Assembly: GCF_009806555.1 (NCBI RefSeq)
Contig: NZ_VUOK01000018.1
Coordinates: 1 to 64,000 of the forward strand
Direction of reading: 5' to 3'
DNA: 64,000 nucleotides
Source: Methylobacterium sp. 2A
GTDB taxonomy: Bacteria; Pseudomonadota; Alphaproteobacteria; Rhizobiales; Beijerinckiaceae
Notes under the pieces: generated by a model
Database searches by the model: none
Seen by the model: the letters and a program-made list of their open reading frames with translations, nothing else
What the model was told of the DNA's origin: nothing
Shown here: one piece after another, positions 1 to 9,113 of the stretch
Layout: every line of letters starts with the position of its first letter
Numbering within the stretch: the first letter of the stretch is position 1
Program-made: the position numbers and the translations under genes

Positions 1-1
1 T

Positions 2-454
2 CCCGTCGGCAAGGGCCGGGTGGTGCGTCAGGACGCGGAGGCGCGGGTGGCGATCCTGTCGCTGGGCACGCGTCTGGCGGAGGCCTTGAAGGCGGCGGAC
101 ACGCTGGCCGAGCAGGGCGTCGCGGTGACGGTGGCGGATGCGCGGTTCGCCAAGCCTCTGGACGAGGCGCTGATCCTGGATCTGGCACAGAGCCACGCGG
201 TTCTGCTGACGATCGAGGAGGGCTCGCGGGGCGGGTTCGGCGCGATGGTGCTGCATCTCCTGTCCGAGAAGGGCGCGCTGGATGCGGGTCGGGTTCGGGT
301 GCGGACGCTGACCCTGCCGGACGCCTACCAGGACCAGGACAGCCCGGAGAAGATGTACGCCGAGGCCGGGCTCGACGCGAAGGCCATCGTCAAGATGGCG
401 CTCGATACCCTGCCGGAGCGCAAGGAAGGGCGGTCGCGCTTGCGGCTCGCCTGA
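2..454 (+). CDS. dxs: 1-deoxy-D-xylulose-5-phosphate synthase, C-terminal part (cut by window edge)
   Basis: This is the last 150 codons of a thiamine-diphosphate enzyme that condenses pyruvate and glyceraldehyde 3-phosphate to make DXP, the first step of the MEP isoprenoid pathway. The frame is open from base 2, so the gene begins outside the window. The visible part is the transketolase C-terminal domain: it opens with a GKGR turn and continues with the family segment [16 protein letters not shown], followed by a [14 protein letters not shown] stretch and the [10 protein letters not shown] segment typical of Dxs. It ends at TGA 452-454. The 289 bases before hpnA show no other gene. Placement directly upstream of the hopanoid genes fits a supply role for isoprenoid units. 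Identity is very likely; only the N-terminal domains cannot be checked here. Confidence 0.93.
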   Translation, partial: PVGKGRVVRQDAEARVAILSLGTRLAEALKAADTLAEQGVAVTVADARFAKPLDEALILDLAQSHAVLLTIEEGSRGGFGAMVLHLLSEKGALDAGRVRVRTLTLPDAYQDQDSPEKMYAEAGLDAKAIVKMALDTLPERKEGRSRLRLA

Positions 455-743
455 TCCCGTTGGGTCGCTTCGCGACGAGTCCGGTGCTGGATCCCGGGGC
501 GCATGCCGCCGACGCTGCATGCGCCCGGGAACGGGGCGTGTTTTCTCCTGCGCCGGCCCTTTCCCGGACAGGTGCAGCGAAGCGGAACCTGGTCCGCGAC
601 CCGTCACGGGAAGCGCCGCGCAGCGGCTCCAGATCCCCCAGGCCCGCCGCCTCGGCTTGCCGCTTCGCCGGTTCGGTGACACAAGCGCGGCGCGGCCGGC
701 CATCCCCGGCCCCGCTGAGAGACGGCAACCCTCCAGATCCGTG

Positions 744-1772
744 ATGGCAGAGGCCACAATCCCCGGCTCTCCCGAGGTCGGCCCCGTGCTGATCACCGGC
801 GCGAGCGGCTTCCTCGGCTCGGCCCTGGTCGACGTGTTCCGTCGCGCCGGCTTCCCGGTGCGCATCCTCGTGCGCGCGTCGAGCCCGCGGACCAACATCA
901 CCTGGACCGATGTCGAGATCGCCGAGGGCGACATGCGCGATCCGGCCGCTGTCGCGGCGGCGATGCGCGGCCAGCGCTACCTGATCCACGCCGCGGCCGA
1001 TTACCGGCTCTGGGCGCCCGATATGGAAGAGATCGTCCGGACCAACCGCGACGGCACGCGCCTGATGATGCGCGCCGCGCTGGAGGCCGGCATCGAGCGG
1101 GTCGTCTACACGTCGAGCGTGGCGACGATCAAACCGCCGGCCGATGGCGTGACGCCCTCCGACGAGACCATGCCGCTGACGCCCGAGACGGCGATCGGCG
1201 CCTATAAGCGCAGCAAGGTCGTGGCCGAGCGCGTGGTCGAGGAGATGGTCGCCCGGGAGGGGCTCCAGGCCGTCATCGTCAATCCCTCGACGCCGATCGG
1301 CCCCCGCGACGTGAAGCCGACGCCGACCGGCCGGATCATCCAGGAGGCGGCGCTCGGCAAGATGCCGGCCTTCGTCGATACCGGCCTCAACCTCGCCCAT
1401 GTGGACGACGTGGCGTATGGCCACCTCCTCGCCCTCCGGAAGGGCCGGATCGGCGAGCGCTACATCCTCGGCGGCGAGGACGTGTTCCTCTCGCAGATGC
1501 TCGCCGACATCGCCGGCCTGGTCGGGCGCAAGCCGCCGACCGTGAATCTGCCGCGGGCGGCGGTCTACCCGGTGGCGTTCTTCGCCCAGCTCGCCGCCCG
1601 GGTGACGGGCAAGCAGCCCTTCGCGACGATCGACGGCATTCGGATGTCGCGCTACCGCATGTTCTTTTCCGATCGCAAGGCCCGCGCGGAGCTGGGCTAC
1701 ACGGCCCGGCCCTATCGCGAGGGCCTGTCCGACGCGATCGCATGGTTCCGGGAGGCCGGGTATCTCGCATGA
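744..1772 (+). CDS. hpnA: Hopanoid-associated sugar epimerase HpnA (NAD-dependent epimerase/dehydratase)
   Basis: A 342-residue extended short-chain dehydrogenase with an N-terminal Rossmann motif, VLITGASGFLGSAL (about residues 14-27), and the catalytic YKRSK (Tyr-x3-Lys) about residue 153. The family is tied to hopanoid operons, but its exact substrate is not settled; it is thought to act on a sugar or side-chain intermediate. The frame stays open back to 519, but ATG 744 (or GTG 741) gives the normal family length and the upstream part looks like non-coding translation. Its stop overlaps the hpnC start (ATGA at 1769-1772), indicating translational coupling. Assignment to HpnA rests on the fold plus its position before hpnC-hpnD-hpnE-shc. 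Confidence 0.92.
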   Translation: MAEATIPGSPEVGPVLITGASGFLGSALVDVFRRAGFPVRILVRASSPRTNITWTDVEIAEGDMRDPAAVAAAMRGQRYLIHAAADYRLWAPDMEEIVRTNRDGTRLMMRAALEAGIERVVYTSSVATIKPPADGVTPSDETMPLTPETAIGAYKRSKVVAERVVEEMVAREGLQAVIVNPSTPIGPRDVKPTPTGRIIQEAALGKMPAFVDTGLNLAHVDDVAYGHLLALRKGRIGERYILGGEDVFLSQMLADIAGLVGRKPPTVNLPRAAVYPVAFFAQLAARVTGKQPFATIDGIRMSRYRMFFSDRKARAELGYTARPYREGLSDAIAWFREAGYLA

Positions 1773-2680
1773 GCACCCTCGACACCGCCACCGCGGCCCG
1801 CTCCGGCAAGGGGCACCGCGACGAGAACTTTCCGGTCGCCTCGCACCTGATCCATCCGCATCACCGCGGCGCGATCCTGGCCTTCTACAACTTCGTCCGC
1901 GCCGGCGATGATGTCGCCGACCATGCGGAGCTGTCGCCCGAGCGCAAGATCGAGCTGCTCGACCGGCTGGCCGCCGCGCTGACCGGGGCCGGCCCGGCCG
2001 ATCCCGAGGCGGCGCCGCTGAAGCGCGAATTGGCCGCCCGGGTGCTGCCGCCCCGCCATGCACTCGAACTCCTCGACGCCTTCCGGATGGACGCCCGGAA
2101 GAACCGCTACGCCACCTGGAACGAGCTGATCCACTATTGCCGCTACTCGGCGATGCCGGTGGGGCGCTTCGTCCTCGACGTCCACGGCGAGGATCCGACC
2201 CGGGTCTGGGGGCCGTCCGACGCGATCTGCGCGGCGTTGCAGGTGATCAACCACCTCCAGGATTGCGGCAAGGATTTTGCCGCCCTCGACCGGGTCTACC
2301 TGCCCCAGGACATCCTCGACCGTCACGGCGCCACCGTCGACATGCTGGGCGAGGCCAAGGCGCCGCCGCAGCTCCTGGCGGTGATCCGCGAGCTGGCGCA
2401 GAACTGCCTCGATCTGCTCGACGAGGGCGCGGTCCTGCCGGACCTGATCGACGACCTGCGCCTCTCGATGGAGATCGCCGCAATCCACCGCCTCGCGGTC
2501 GTCCTCGCCCGGGGCCTGCTGGAACGCGATCCGCTTTCGGAGAAAGTCCATCACAGCAAGCGCGCCTTCGCGCTCACGGCGCTCGGCGGCGTCGTCGCCA
2601 CGCTGGTGCGCCGCCCCCTGCGGTTCCGGACCGTGCGGGCCGCCGCCCGCGGGATGCGCTCGCAGGGGTTCCGGTCGTGA
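1769..2680 (+). CDS. hpnC: Hydroxysqualene synthase HpnC
   Basis: A 303-residue trans-isoprenyl diphosphate synthase of the squalene/phytoene synthase family. In bacteria with HpnCDE, HpnD makes presqualene diphosphate from two farnesyl diphosphates, HpnC converts it to hydroxysqualene and HpnE reduces that to squalene. The first Asp-rich motif, GDDVAD, starts about residue 46, and the second, DCGKD, is about residues 165-169; the latter differs from the DxxED-type motif of HpnD, as expected for HpnC. The ATG at 1769 overlaps the hpnA stop. The frame can be extended 9 codons upstream to 1742, but that would run far into hpnA. The stop overlaps the GTG of hpnD. Confidence 0.94.
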   Translation: MSTLDTATAARSGKGHRDENFPVASHLIHPHHRGAILAFYNFVRAGDDVADHAELSPERKIELLDRLAAALTGAGPADPEAAPLKRELAARVLPPRHALELLDAFRMDARKNRYATWNELIHYCRYSAMPVGRFVLDVHGEDPTRVWGPSDAICAALQVINHLQDCGKDFAALDRVYLPQDILDRHGATVDMLGEAKAPPQLLAVIRELAQNCLDLLDEGAVLPDLIDDLRLSMEIAAIHRLAVVLARGLLERDPLSEKVHHSKRAFALTALGGVVATLVRRPLRFRTVRAAARGMRSQGFRS

Positions 2681-3528
2681 GCGCCACCGCGACGCCTGCC
2701 GCCGCCGGGCAGGAACCGGCCCCGGCGCTCCCGGCCGCCGGCTCCTCCTTCTACACGGCGATGCGCCTGCTCCCGAAGGAGCGGCGGGAGGCCATGTACG
2801 CGGTCTACGCCTTCTGCCGGGCCGTGGACGACGTCGCCGACGATGGCGGCACCCGGCCGGTGCGGCAGGCCGAGCTCGATCGCTGGCGGGCCGACATCGA
2901 TGCCCTCTATGCCGGCCGGCCCGTTCCGCGGGTCCGCGACCTCGTCGAGCCGGTTCGCCGCTTCGGCCTGAAGCGCGAGGATTTCCAGGCGGTCATCGAC
3001 GGCATGGCGATGGACGCGATGGAGGACATCGTCGCCCCCGATGCCGAAACCCTCGACCTCTACTGCGACCGGGTCGCCAGCGCGGTCGGCCGCCTGTCGG
3101 TGCGGATCTTCGGCATGCCGGAGGCGGACGGGATCCGGCTCGCCTGGCACCAGGGCCGGGCGCTCCAGCTCACCAACATCCTGCGCGACATCGACGAGGA
3201 TGCCGAGCGCGGCCGGCTCTACCTGCCTCGCGAAAAGCTTCAGGCGATCGGGCTGACCGATCCGACGCCGGCCGAGGCGATCAGCCATCCCCGCATCGGC
3301 GAGGTCTGCATCTCCCTCGCCCGCGAGGCCGAGGAGCACTATCAGGCGACCTGGGAGATCATCCGGCGCAGTCCCCGCAAGGCGACCAAGGCGGCCCGGC
3401 TGATGGCGGCGGCCTATCACCTCTACCTGAAGGCCGTGCTCGCCCGCGGCTGGGCCATGCCGCGCGCCCGGGTGAAGCCCGGCAAGCGCGCGCTGCTCGG
3501 CGTCGTCCTTCGCCACGGCCTGATCTGA
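2677..3528 (+). CDS. hpnD: Presqualene diphosphate synthase HpnD
   Basis: A 283-residue squalene/phytoene synthase family enzyme that joins two farnesyl diphosphates into presqualene diphosphate. Both Mg-binding motifs are intact: DDVADD at residues 51-56 and NILRDIDEDAERGR, with DIDED at 171-175. The GTG start at 2677 overlaps the hpnC stop (GTGA). An ORF can be drawn back to 2137, but that part only reads the hpnC gene in another frame. The start of hpnE overlaps the final TGA, so hpnA-C-D-E form one tightly coupled transcription unit. No separate phytoene synthase is seen in the window, so this step probably also feeds the carotenoid genes at 37-47 kb. Confidence 0.95.
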   Translation: MSATATPAAAGQEPAPALPAAGSSFYTAMRLLPKERREAMYAVYAFCRAVDDVADDGGTRPVRQAELDRWRADIDALYAGRPVPRVRDLVEPVRRFGLKREDFQAVIDGMAMDAMEDIVAPDAETLDLYCDRVASAVGRLSVRIFGMPEADGIRLAWHQGRALQLTNILRDIDEDAERGRLYLPREKLQAIGLTDPTPAEAISHPRIGEVCISLAREAEEHYQATWEIIRRSPRKATKAARLMAAAYHLYLKAVLARGWAMPRARVKPGKRALLGVVLRHGLI

Positions 3529-4829
3529 TGGGAACGGTTCACGTCGTCGGGGCCGGTCTCGCCGGTCTGTCTGCCGCCGTCGCGCTGGCCGGATCCGGCG
3601 CGCGGGTCGTGCTGCACGAGGCCGCCAAGCAGGCGGGGGGGCGCTGCCGCTCGTACTACGATCCGGCCCTTGGCCTGACCATCGATAACGGCAACCATCT
3701 GCTGCTCTCCGGCAACGCCGACGCCCTGGGCTTCCTCAAGACGATCGGTGCCCCCGCCGACGCCCTCGTCGGCCCGGACGCGGCCGAGTTCGACTTCGCC
3801 GATCTCGCGACCGGCGAGCGCTGGCGCCTGCGTCCCAATGCCGGGCGCCTGCCCTGGTGGGTGATGAGCCCGTCACGCCGCGTCCCCGGCACGAGGGCGC
3901 GCGACTACCTCGCGCCGCTCGGCATCCTGCGGGCGGCCTCCGGCAAGGCGGAGGGCGCGGGCGGTACGATCGGCGCCCACATGGCCTGCGAGGGCGACCT
4001 CTACCGGCGGCTCTGGCATCCGGTTCTGCTCGCCGCCCTCAACACCGAGCCGCGCGACAGCGATGTCGGGCTCGCTGCCCGGATCCTGCGCGAGACCCTG
4101 GGGGCGGGCGGCAGGGCCTGCCGTCCCCTGGTGGCGGTGGAGGGCCTGTCCTACGCCTTCGTCGATCCCGCCCTGCGCTACCTCACGGCCCGCGGCTGCG
4201 CGATCCGGCTTGGCCGGCGCCTGCGCGGCCTCGATCTGGCGGAGGGGCGCGTCGCCCGGCTCCAATTCTCGGACGGTGCCGAGGTGATCGGCCCCGAGGA
4301 CGGAATCGTGCTGGCGCTGCCCCCCTGGGTCGCCCGCGAGGTGTTGCCCGGGCTCCTCGCCCCGGTGGAATTCCGCTCCATCGTGAACGCGCATTTCGCG
4401 CTCGCGCCGAAGCCCGGCAGCCCGCTGCTGCTCGGCGTCGTCAACAGCCTCACGGAGTGGCTTTTCGCCTATCCGGACCGGTATTCGGTGACGATCAGCG
4501 GGGCCGACAGGCTCCTCGACGTGCCCCGGGAGGATCTCGCCCGCCAGATCTGGTCCGAGATCGCACGGTTGTGTGATCTTGCACCGGAACTACCCAGCTG
4601 GCAGATCGTAAAGGAGAAGCGTGCGACCTTCGCGGCGACGCCGGCGGAAGCCGCGCGGCGCCCGGGGGCCGAAACCGCCTACGCGAATCTCGTCCTGGCA
4701 GGCGATTGGACCGCAACCGGTCTGCCGTCGACGATCGAGGGAGCGATCCGCTCGGGCCAAACTGCCGCGCGCGCCCTGCGCGCTGGATCTGTCGCGCGCG
4801 CCGGAACCCGGCTGCGCGGCGCAGCTTGA
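3528..4829 (+). CDS. hpnE: Hydroxysqualene dehydroxylase HpnE (FAD-dependent)
   Basis: A 433-residue flavoprotein related to amine oxidases and phytoene desaturases. It removes the hydroxyl of hydroxysqualene to give squalene. An N-terminal dinucleotide-binding motif, VVGAGLAGLSAAVALAGSG (from residue 5), is followed by an acidic residue at the end of the second strand, HEAAKQAGGRCRS. The C-terminal FAD motif reads NLVLAGDWTATGLPSTIEGA, close to residue 400. ATG 3528 overlaps the hpnD stop (TGATG). This is the third squalene-forming step and directly precedes the cyclase gene, 39 bases downstream. Confidence 0.94.
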   Translation: MGTVHVVGAGLAGLSAAVALAGSGARVVLHEAAKQAGGRCRSYYDPALGLTIDNGNHLLLSGNADALGFLKTIGAPADALVGPDAAEFDFADLATGERWRLRPNAGRLPWWVMSPSRRVPGTRARDYLAPLGILRAASGKAEGAGGTIGAHMACEGDLYRRLWHPVLLAALNTEPRDSDVGLAARILRETLGAGGRACRPLVAVEGLSYAFVDPALRYLTARGCAIRLGRRLRGLDLAEGRVARLQFSDGAEVIGPEDGIVLALPPWVAREVLPGLLAPVEFRSIVNAHFALAPKPGSPLLLGVVNSLTEWLFAYPDRYSVTISGADRLLDVPREDLARQIWSEIARLCDLAPELPSWQIVKEKRATFAATPAEAARRPGAETAYANLVLAGDWTATGLPSTIEGAIRSGQTAARALRAGSVARAGTRLRGAA

Positions 4830-4868
4830 GGCATACGTCCGCCGCGAGGCGGGTGTTCGAGGTCGAGG

Positions 4869-6869
4869 ATGATGAGAGAGGCGTTGAGCAAAGTCGAGCC
4901 GCTGCAGCGGTCGAAGACGCAAGGAATCTCGCTGGACGATGTCGAGCGCGGCGTCGCGCAGGCGACGCGGGCGCTGACCGCCCTGGCGCATGAGGACGGG
5001 CATATCTGCTTCGAACTCGAGGCGGATGCCACGATCCCGTCCGAATACATCCTGTTCCATCAGTTCCGCGGCACGCAGATCCGGGATGGCCTGGAGGCCA
5101 AGATCGGCCACTATCTGCGCCGCACCCAAGGCCCGCACGGCGGCTGGGCCCTCGTCCACGAGGGGCCGTTCGACATGAGCTGCACGGTCAAGGCGTATTT
5201 CGCCCTGAAGATGATCGGCGACGACATCGAGGCGCCGCATATGCGCCGGGCCCGCGAGGCGATCCTGGCCCGGGGCGGGGCCGCAAACGCCAACGTGTTC
5301 ACCCGGTTCCTGCTGGCCCTCTACGGCGAGGTGCCGTGGCGCGCCGTTCCGGTGATGCCCGTCGAGGTGATGTTCCTGCCGAAGTGGTTCCCGTTCCACC
5401 TCGACAAGATCAGCTATTGGGCCCGTACCACCGTGGTGCCGCTGTTCGTGCTCCAGGCGACCAAGCCCCGGGCCCGCAACCCGCGCGGAATCAGCGTGCA
5501 GGAGCTGTTCGTCACGCCCCCCGAGAGCGTGCGCTCGTGGCCCGGCTCGCCCCACGCCACCTGGCCCTGGACGCCGATCTTCGGCTTCATCGACCGGATC
5601 CTCCAGCTCGTGGAGGATCACATGCCGCGCAAGAGCCGGCAGCGCGCCATGGAGAAGGCCCGCGCCTGGGTCAGCGAGCGCCTGAACGGCGAGGACGGGC
5701 TCGGGGCGATCTTCCCCGCCATGGTCAACTCGGTGCTCATGTACGAGGTGATGGGCTACCGGCCCGATCATCCGCAGGTCCGCGTCGCCTGCGACGCCAT
5801 CGAGAAGCTCGTCGTCGAGAAGGCCGACGAGGCCTATGTCCAGCCCTGCGTCTCGCCGGTCTGGGACACGGCGCTCGCGAGCCACGCGCTCCTGGAGGCC
5901 GGCGGCCCCGAGGCCGAGGCCCAGGCCCGCCGGGGGCTCGACTGGCTGAAGCCCCGTCAGGTGCTCGACATCGTCGGCGATTGGGCGGCGCGCAAGCCGA
6001 AGGTCCGGCCGGGCGGCTGGGCGTTCCAATACGCCAACGCCCATTACCCCGACCTGGACGACACCGCCGTGGTGGTGATGGCCATGGACCGGGCCATGCA
6101 CCAGCACGGGCTGGTCGCCGGCATGCCGGACTACAAGGCCTCGATCGCCCGCGCCCGGGAATGGGTCGAGGGGCTGCAATCGGAGGATGGCGGCTGGGCG
6201 GCCTTCGACGCCGACAACAACCACATGTACCTCAACCACATCCCGTTCTCGGATCACGGCGCGCTGCTCGACCCGCCGACCGCGGACGTGACCGCTCGCG
6301 TGGTCGGGATGCTGGCCCAGCTCGGCGAGACCCGGGAGACCTCCCGGGCGCTCGACCGCGGCGTGAACTACCTCCTGAACGACCAGGAGGAGGACGGCTC
6401 CTGGTACGGCCGCTGGGGCATGAACTTCATCTACGGCACGTGGTCGGTGCTCTGCGCCCTCAACGCCGCCGGGGTGGATCCGGCCGATCCGCGCATCCAG
6501 AAGGCCGTCTCCTGGCTGATCCGCATCCAGAATCCGGATGGCGGCTGGGGTGAGGACGCCTCCTCGTACAAGATCGACCCGGCCTTCGAGCCCGGCTCGT
6601 CCACGGCCTCGCAGACCGCCTGGGCGCTGCTCGCCCTGATGGCGGCCGGCGCGGTCGACGACCCGGCGGTCACCCGGGGCATCAACTTTCTCACCCGCAC
6701 GCAGGGCGCGGACGGGTTCTGGAAGGAGGAGCGCTACACGGCGACGGGCTTCCCGCGGGTGTTCTACCTACGGTATCATGGCTACCCGAAGTTCTTCCCG
6801 CTCTGGGCGATGGCGCGCTACCGCAACCTGAAGCGCACCAACAGCCGGCGCGTCCAGTTCGGCATGTGA
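4869..6869 (+). CDS. shc: Squalene-hopene cyclase
   Basis: A 666-residue class II triterpene cyclase that folds squalene into hopene and diplopterol at the inner membrane. The catalytic acid motif is DLDDTA, with DLDD at residues 395-398. Several QW repeats are visible: GPHGGWALVHEGPFD in the N-terminal domain, EDGGWAAFDADNN mid-protein, EDGSWYGRWGMNFIYGTW, and NPDGGWGEDASSYK near the C-terminus. The length is normal for the family. Two adjacent ATG codons (4869 and 4872) follow a GAGG sequence. It completes the squalene-to-hopene pathway begun by hpnC-hpnE. Confidence 0.97.
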   Translation: MMREALSKVEPLQRSKTQGISLDDVERGVAQATRALTALAHEDGHICFELEADATIPSEYILFHQFRGTQIRDGLEAKIGHYLRRTQGPHGGWALVHEGPFDMSCTVKAYFALKMIGDDIEAPHMRRAREAILARGGAANANVFTRFLLALYGEVPWRAVPVMPVEVMFLPKWFPFHLDKISYWARTTVVPLFVLQATKPRARNPRGISVQELFVTPPESVRSWPGSPHATWPWTPIFGFIDRILQLVEDHMPRKSRQRAMEKARAWVSERLNGEDGLGAIFPAMVNSVLMYEVMGYRPDHPQVRVACDAIEKLVVEKADEAYVQPCVSPVWDTALASHALLEAGGPEAEAQARRGLDWLKPRQVLDIVGDWAARKPKVRPGGWAFQYANAHYPDLDDTAVVVMAMDRAMHQHGLVAGMPDYKASIARAREWVEGLQSEDGGWAAFDADNNHMYLNHIPFSDHGALLDPPTADVTARVVGMLAQLGETRETSRALDRGVNYLLNDQEEDGSWYGRWGMNFIYGTWSVLCALNAAGVDPADPRIQKAVSWLIRIQNPDGGWGEDASSYKIDPAFEPGSSTASQTAWALLALMAAGAVDDPAVTRGINFLTRTQGADGFWKEERYTATGFPRVFYLRYHGYPKFFPLWAMARYRNLKRTNSRRVQFGM

Positions 6870-7094
6870 TGCGACGGGGCCGGTCCTGGCGGCCGGCCTC
6901 TCTCTCCACCGGATCGCAGCGCGTTCGACCGTCCGGGTGACCGACCTGCGAGCCCCGGTATCCGACACGTGGCCTCCTCAGATAGCGAATCCGCGGGTGC
7001 GGGCGAGCCCCGTCCCCCGCAGGATCAACCCGTCGCTGCCCCGCGGCGTTCGCGTCTGCTTGCGGACCTCGCCGGACTGGTCCACCAGCGGACC

Positions 7095-7793
7095 ATGATC
7101 GATCCGAAAGCCCCCGTCCTGGCCGTCACCGGCCTCGCCCGCGAGCGCCGCATGGCAGCCGGCGAGGGAGTCGAGGCCGTGGGCGCCGGCGGCAATCCGC
7201 AGCGCCTACGCCAGCTCCTCGATGCCCGCGTTCCGCCCGGCTGCCGGGCCGTGGTGAGTTTTGGCATCGCCGGCGGTCTCGATCCCTCGCTTAAGCCGGG
7301 CGATGTCGTGGTCGGAACCGGCGTCGTCAGTGAGGAGGGCCGGCGCGCGGCCGATCTCGACCTTTCGGCTACGCTCCTCAACGTACTCTCGGGGATCGGA
7401 CCCCGCGTGATCGCGGCAGATCTGGCAGGTGTCGACACGGCGGTACTCGCCGTCGACGGCAAGTCGGAGCTGCGGGCCACGACCGGGGCCGCAGCGGTCG
7501 ACATGGAATCGCACGTGGCCGCCTCCTTCGCCGGGCGTTACGGCCTTCCGTTCGCGGCTTTGCGGGTGATTTGCGACCCCGCCAGCCAAGCGCTGCCGGC
7601 CTTCGCCGCGGAAGCGCTCACGGCGGACGGCGAGCCCGACATCGCTGCGGTGTTCTTCGCCTTCGCTCGCGGCCGGGCGCGGCTGAGCGATCTGATGCGC
7701 CTCGCAAAGGATTCGAACGCGGCCTTTGCCGCACTTGGCCGGTGCCGGGCACGGCTGGGGGTGGGGCTCGGAATCCCCTCCCCCACGGTCTGA
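7095..7793 (+). CDS. hpnG: Hopanoid nucleosidase/phosphorylase HpnG
   Basis: A nucleoside-phosphorylase-fold protein of 232 residues from ATG 7095. HpnG removes adenine from adenosylhopane, the product of HpnH, to give the ribosyl-hopane that leads to bacteriohopanetetrol. The fold signature is a Gly-rich strand, AVVSFGIAGGLDPSLKPGD, and a later AAAVDMESHVAASFAGRYG segment, where the Met-Glu pair binds the ribose. The frame is open back to GTG 6969, which would add 42 Pro/Ala-rich residues not expected in the family; neither start has a clear ribosome-binding site. hpnH, its usual partner, is absent downstream. Confidence 0.88.
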   Translation: MIDPKAPVLAVTGLARERRMAAGEGVEAVGAGGNPQRLRQLLDARVPPGCRAVVSFGIAGGLDPSLKPGDVVVGTGVVSEEGRRAADLDLSATLLNVLSGIGPRVIAADLAGVDTAVLAVDGKSELRATTGAAAVDMESHVAASFAGRYGLPFAALRVICDPASQALPAFAAEALTADGEPDIAAVFFAFARGRARLSDLMRLAKDSNAAFAALGRCRARLGVGLGIPSPTV

Positions 7794-7860
7794 TGTAAGG
7801 CGGAATGCGCGGCATATCGCTTCGCCGATGGCGGTGCGGCTTTGGATGACGTCCGGTGTG

Positions 7861-8794
7861 CTATCGGCCGATGCTTTGCCAGGCAATGACCCGTTCGATG
7901 ATTGCTTTGGCCGAAGCACTCTGCCCCAAAAGCGAAATCAGAATCCCGCTGTTTCTCACGAGGAGTTCCGCGAGATTGGAATAATTCGAGTATGCGAAAG
8001 CGCTACCGACCCGGAGGGGGATTTTGTAATACTCATTCGATAAGGCGAGCGTGACCAGATCGAGTATCGCGTCGGAGTTTCTTTCGAAGGGCGTCAAGAA
8101 ATTCCTGGTGGAATGAATCGGAATTTCCTCATCGGGAAGTTTAGAAAACGATATAACGTTTGAATCGTCGAACACTTTCCTGCAATAGTCTCGACATTTG
8201 GAACTATCTGTTGCTACGAACACCGGAAGCAATATGGATTTTTTTATTTGATCGATAGCCTGTTCGTAGTCTGTCCGATAATCGGTGTTCCGAATATGGA
8301 TCGCGCTGAATGGACGGCCGATCGCATTGATGCGTCGCTCCAGATTTGCGACCATGTGATCGTGCAGAACAAGCGTCTTCAACGCTATGAGAGCGCGTTC
8401 GTTTCCACCGCACGCGTGGCGAACCACAATATCCGCATCGTATTCTTTTGTAATATCGAAACAAATTCGCGCCCCAGACTCGGTATCCACGAAATTCTTT
8501 ACTGCGCCGTACCATTGCGGCGTGTATGAATTTAATCGCCCCTTCAATTCAGGCGGCATAACATCCATTGTATCGACGGAATGTCTGATAAAATCGAAAT
8601 CCAAGATCAAATTTGGATCTTTGCTCAAAAAATAGTTTGAAAACTTTATTGTGAAAATGTAACATTTTTTCATAGGCCGTATCAATAATCGCGATACGGC
8701 CAGTTTGTCGAGCATAAGTATGGACAAATGCAATTTGCTTCAGAGTATCGTTCGAGCCGCCATCCGGTCTGCAGAGTACATATTTCAAGCGCAT
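7861..8794 (-). pseudogene. Frameshifted glycosyltransferase-like gene (possible fucosyltransferase fold)
   Basis: Two overlapping minus-strand frames together make one protein. The N-terminal frame (ATG 8794) carries CRPDGGSNDTLKQIAFVHTY and RIAIIDTAYEKMLHFHNKVF. The protein then makes sense only if reading moves to the second frame at about 8630-8655, continuing SNYFLSKDPNLILDFDFIRH to the stop at 7861. Sequence runs of six A/T flank this junction, so a one-base indel is the simplest cause; sequencing error is also possible. A later FSAIHIRNTDYRTDYEQAI segment resembles the HxRxTD loop of NodZ and protein O-fucosyltransferases, but this is a weak, memory-based match. The gene is strikingly A+T-rich against its neighbours, suggesting transfer from elsewhere. 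Confidence 0.6.
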
Positions 8795-9020
8795 ACGGGA
8801 CGACCATTTTCGATGAAAGGTGCCTTACCAGGTACACGTCATGTGACGACGATTGATTTACTGAGTGACGATCGAAACAGCATAATCTAGCCATAACTTT
8901 GTCAAGCAGGATTATAAGTATCTTTATATGGGGAATTGCATTCGGGCTTCGGAGCCGCGATTCCGTAAAATCTTAATATGTTTTTCTAGAACGCGTGTCA
9001 TAACTGCAAAACTGGGCACG
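8795..9020. other. A+T-rich intergenic stretch, no gene recognised
   Basis: This gap lies between the start of the frameshifted glycosyltransferase-like gene and the terminator of the DegP gene. It is visibly richer in A and T than the rest of the window and would contain the promoter of the minus-strand glycosyltransferase-like gene. No open frame with protein character, RNA gene or repeat was seen. Confidence 0.5.
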
Positions 9021-9026
9021 ATAACG

Positions 9027-9053
9027 AAAAGACGCCGACCTTTTGGGTCGGCG
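9027..9053 (-). terminator. Rho-independent terminator of the DegP-type gene
   Basis: Read on the minus strand, an 8-base stem CGCCGACC/GGTCGGCG with a short loop is followed at once by GTCTTTTCG, a T-rich tract. It sits about 60 bases past the stop codon of the protease gene at 9114 and is the clearest intrinsic terminator in this part of the window. Confidence 0.8.
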
Positions 9054-9113
9054 CCAGTCGGAGGTCACCATGAGCGGCGCGAGGCGGAAGGCCCCGCGCC
9101 GGGAGAACCGGCC

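Noticed and set aside
390..2063. A 557-codon minus-strand frame opposite hpnA and hpnC
   Set aside because: Arg/Ala-rich shadow with no motif. The plus-strand genes are coupled and carry full enzyme motifs.
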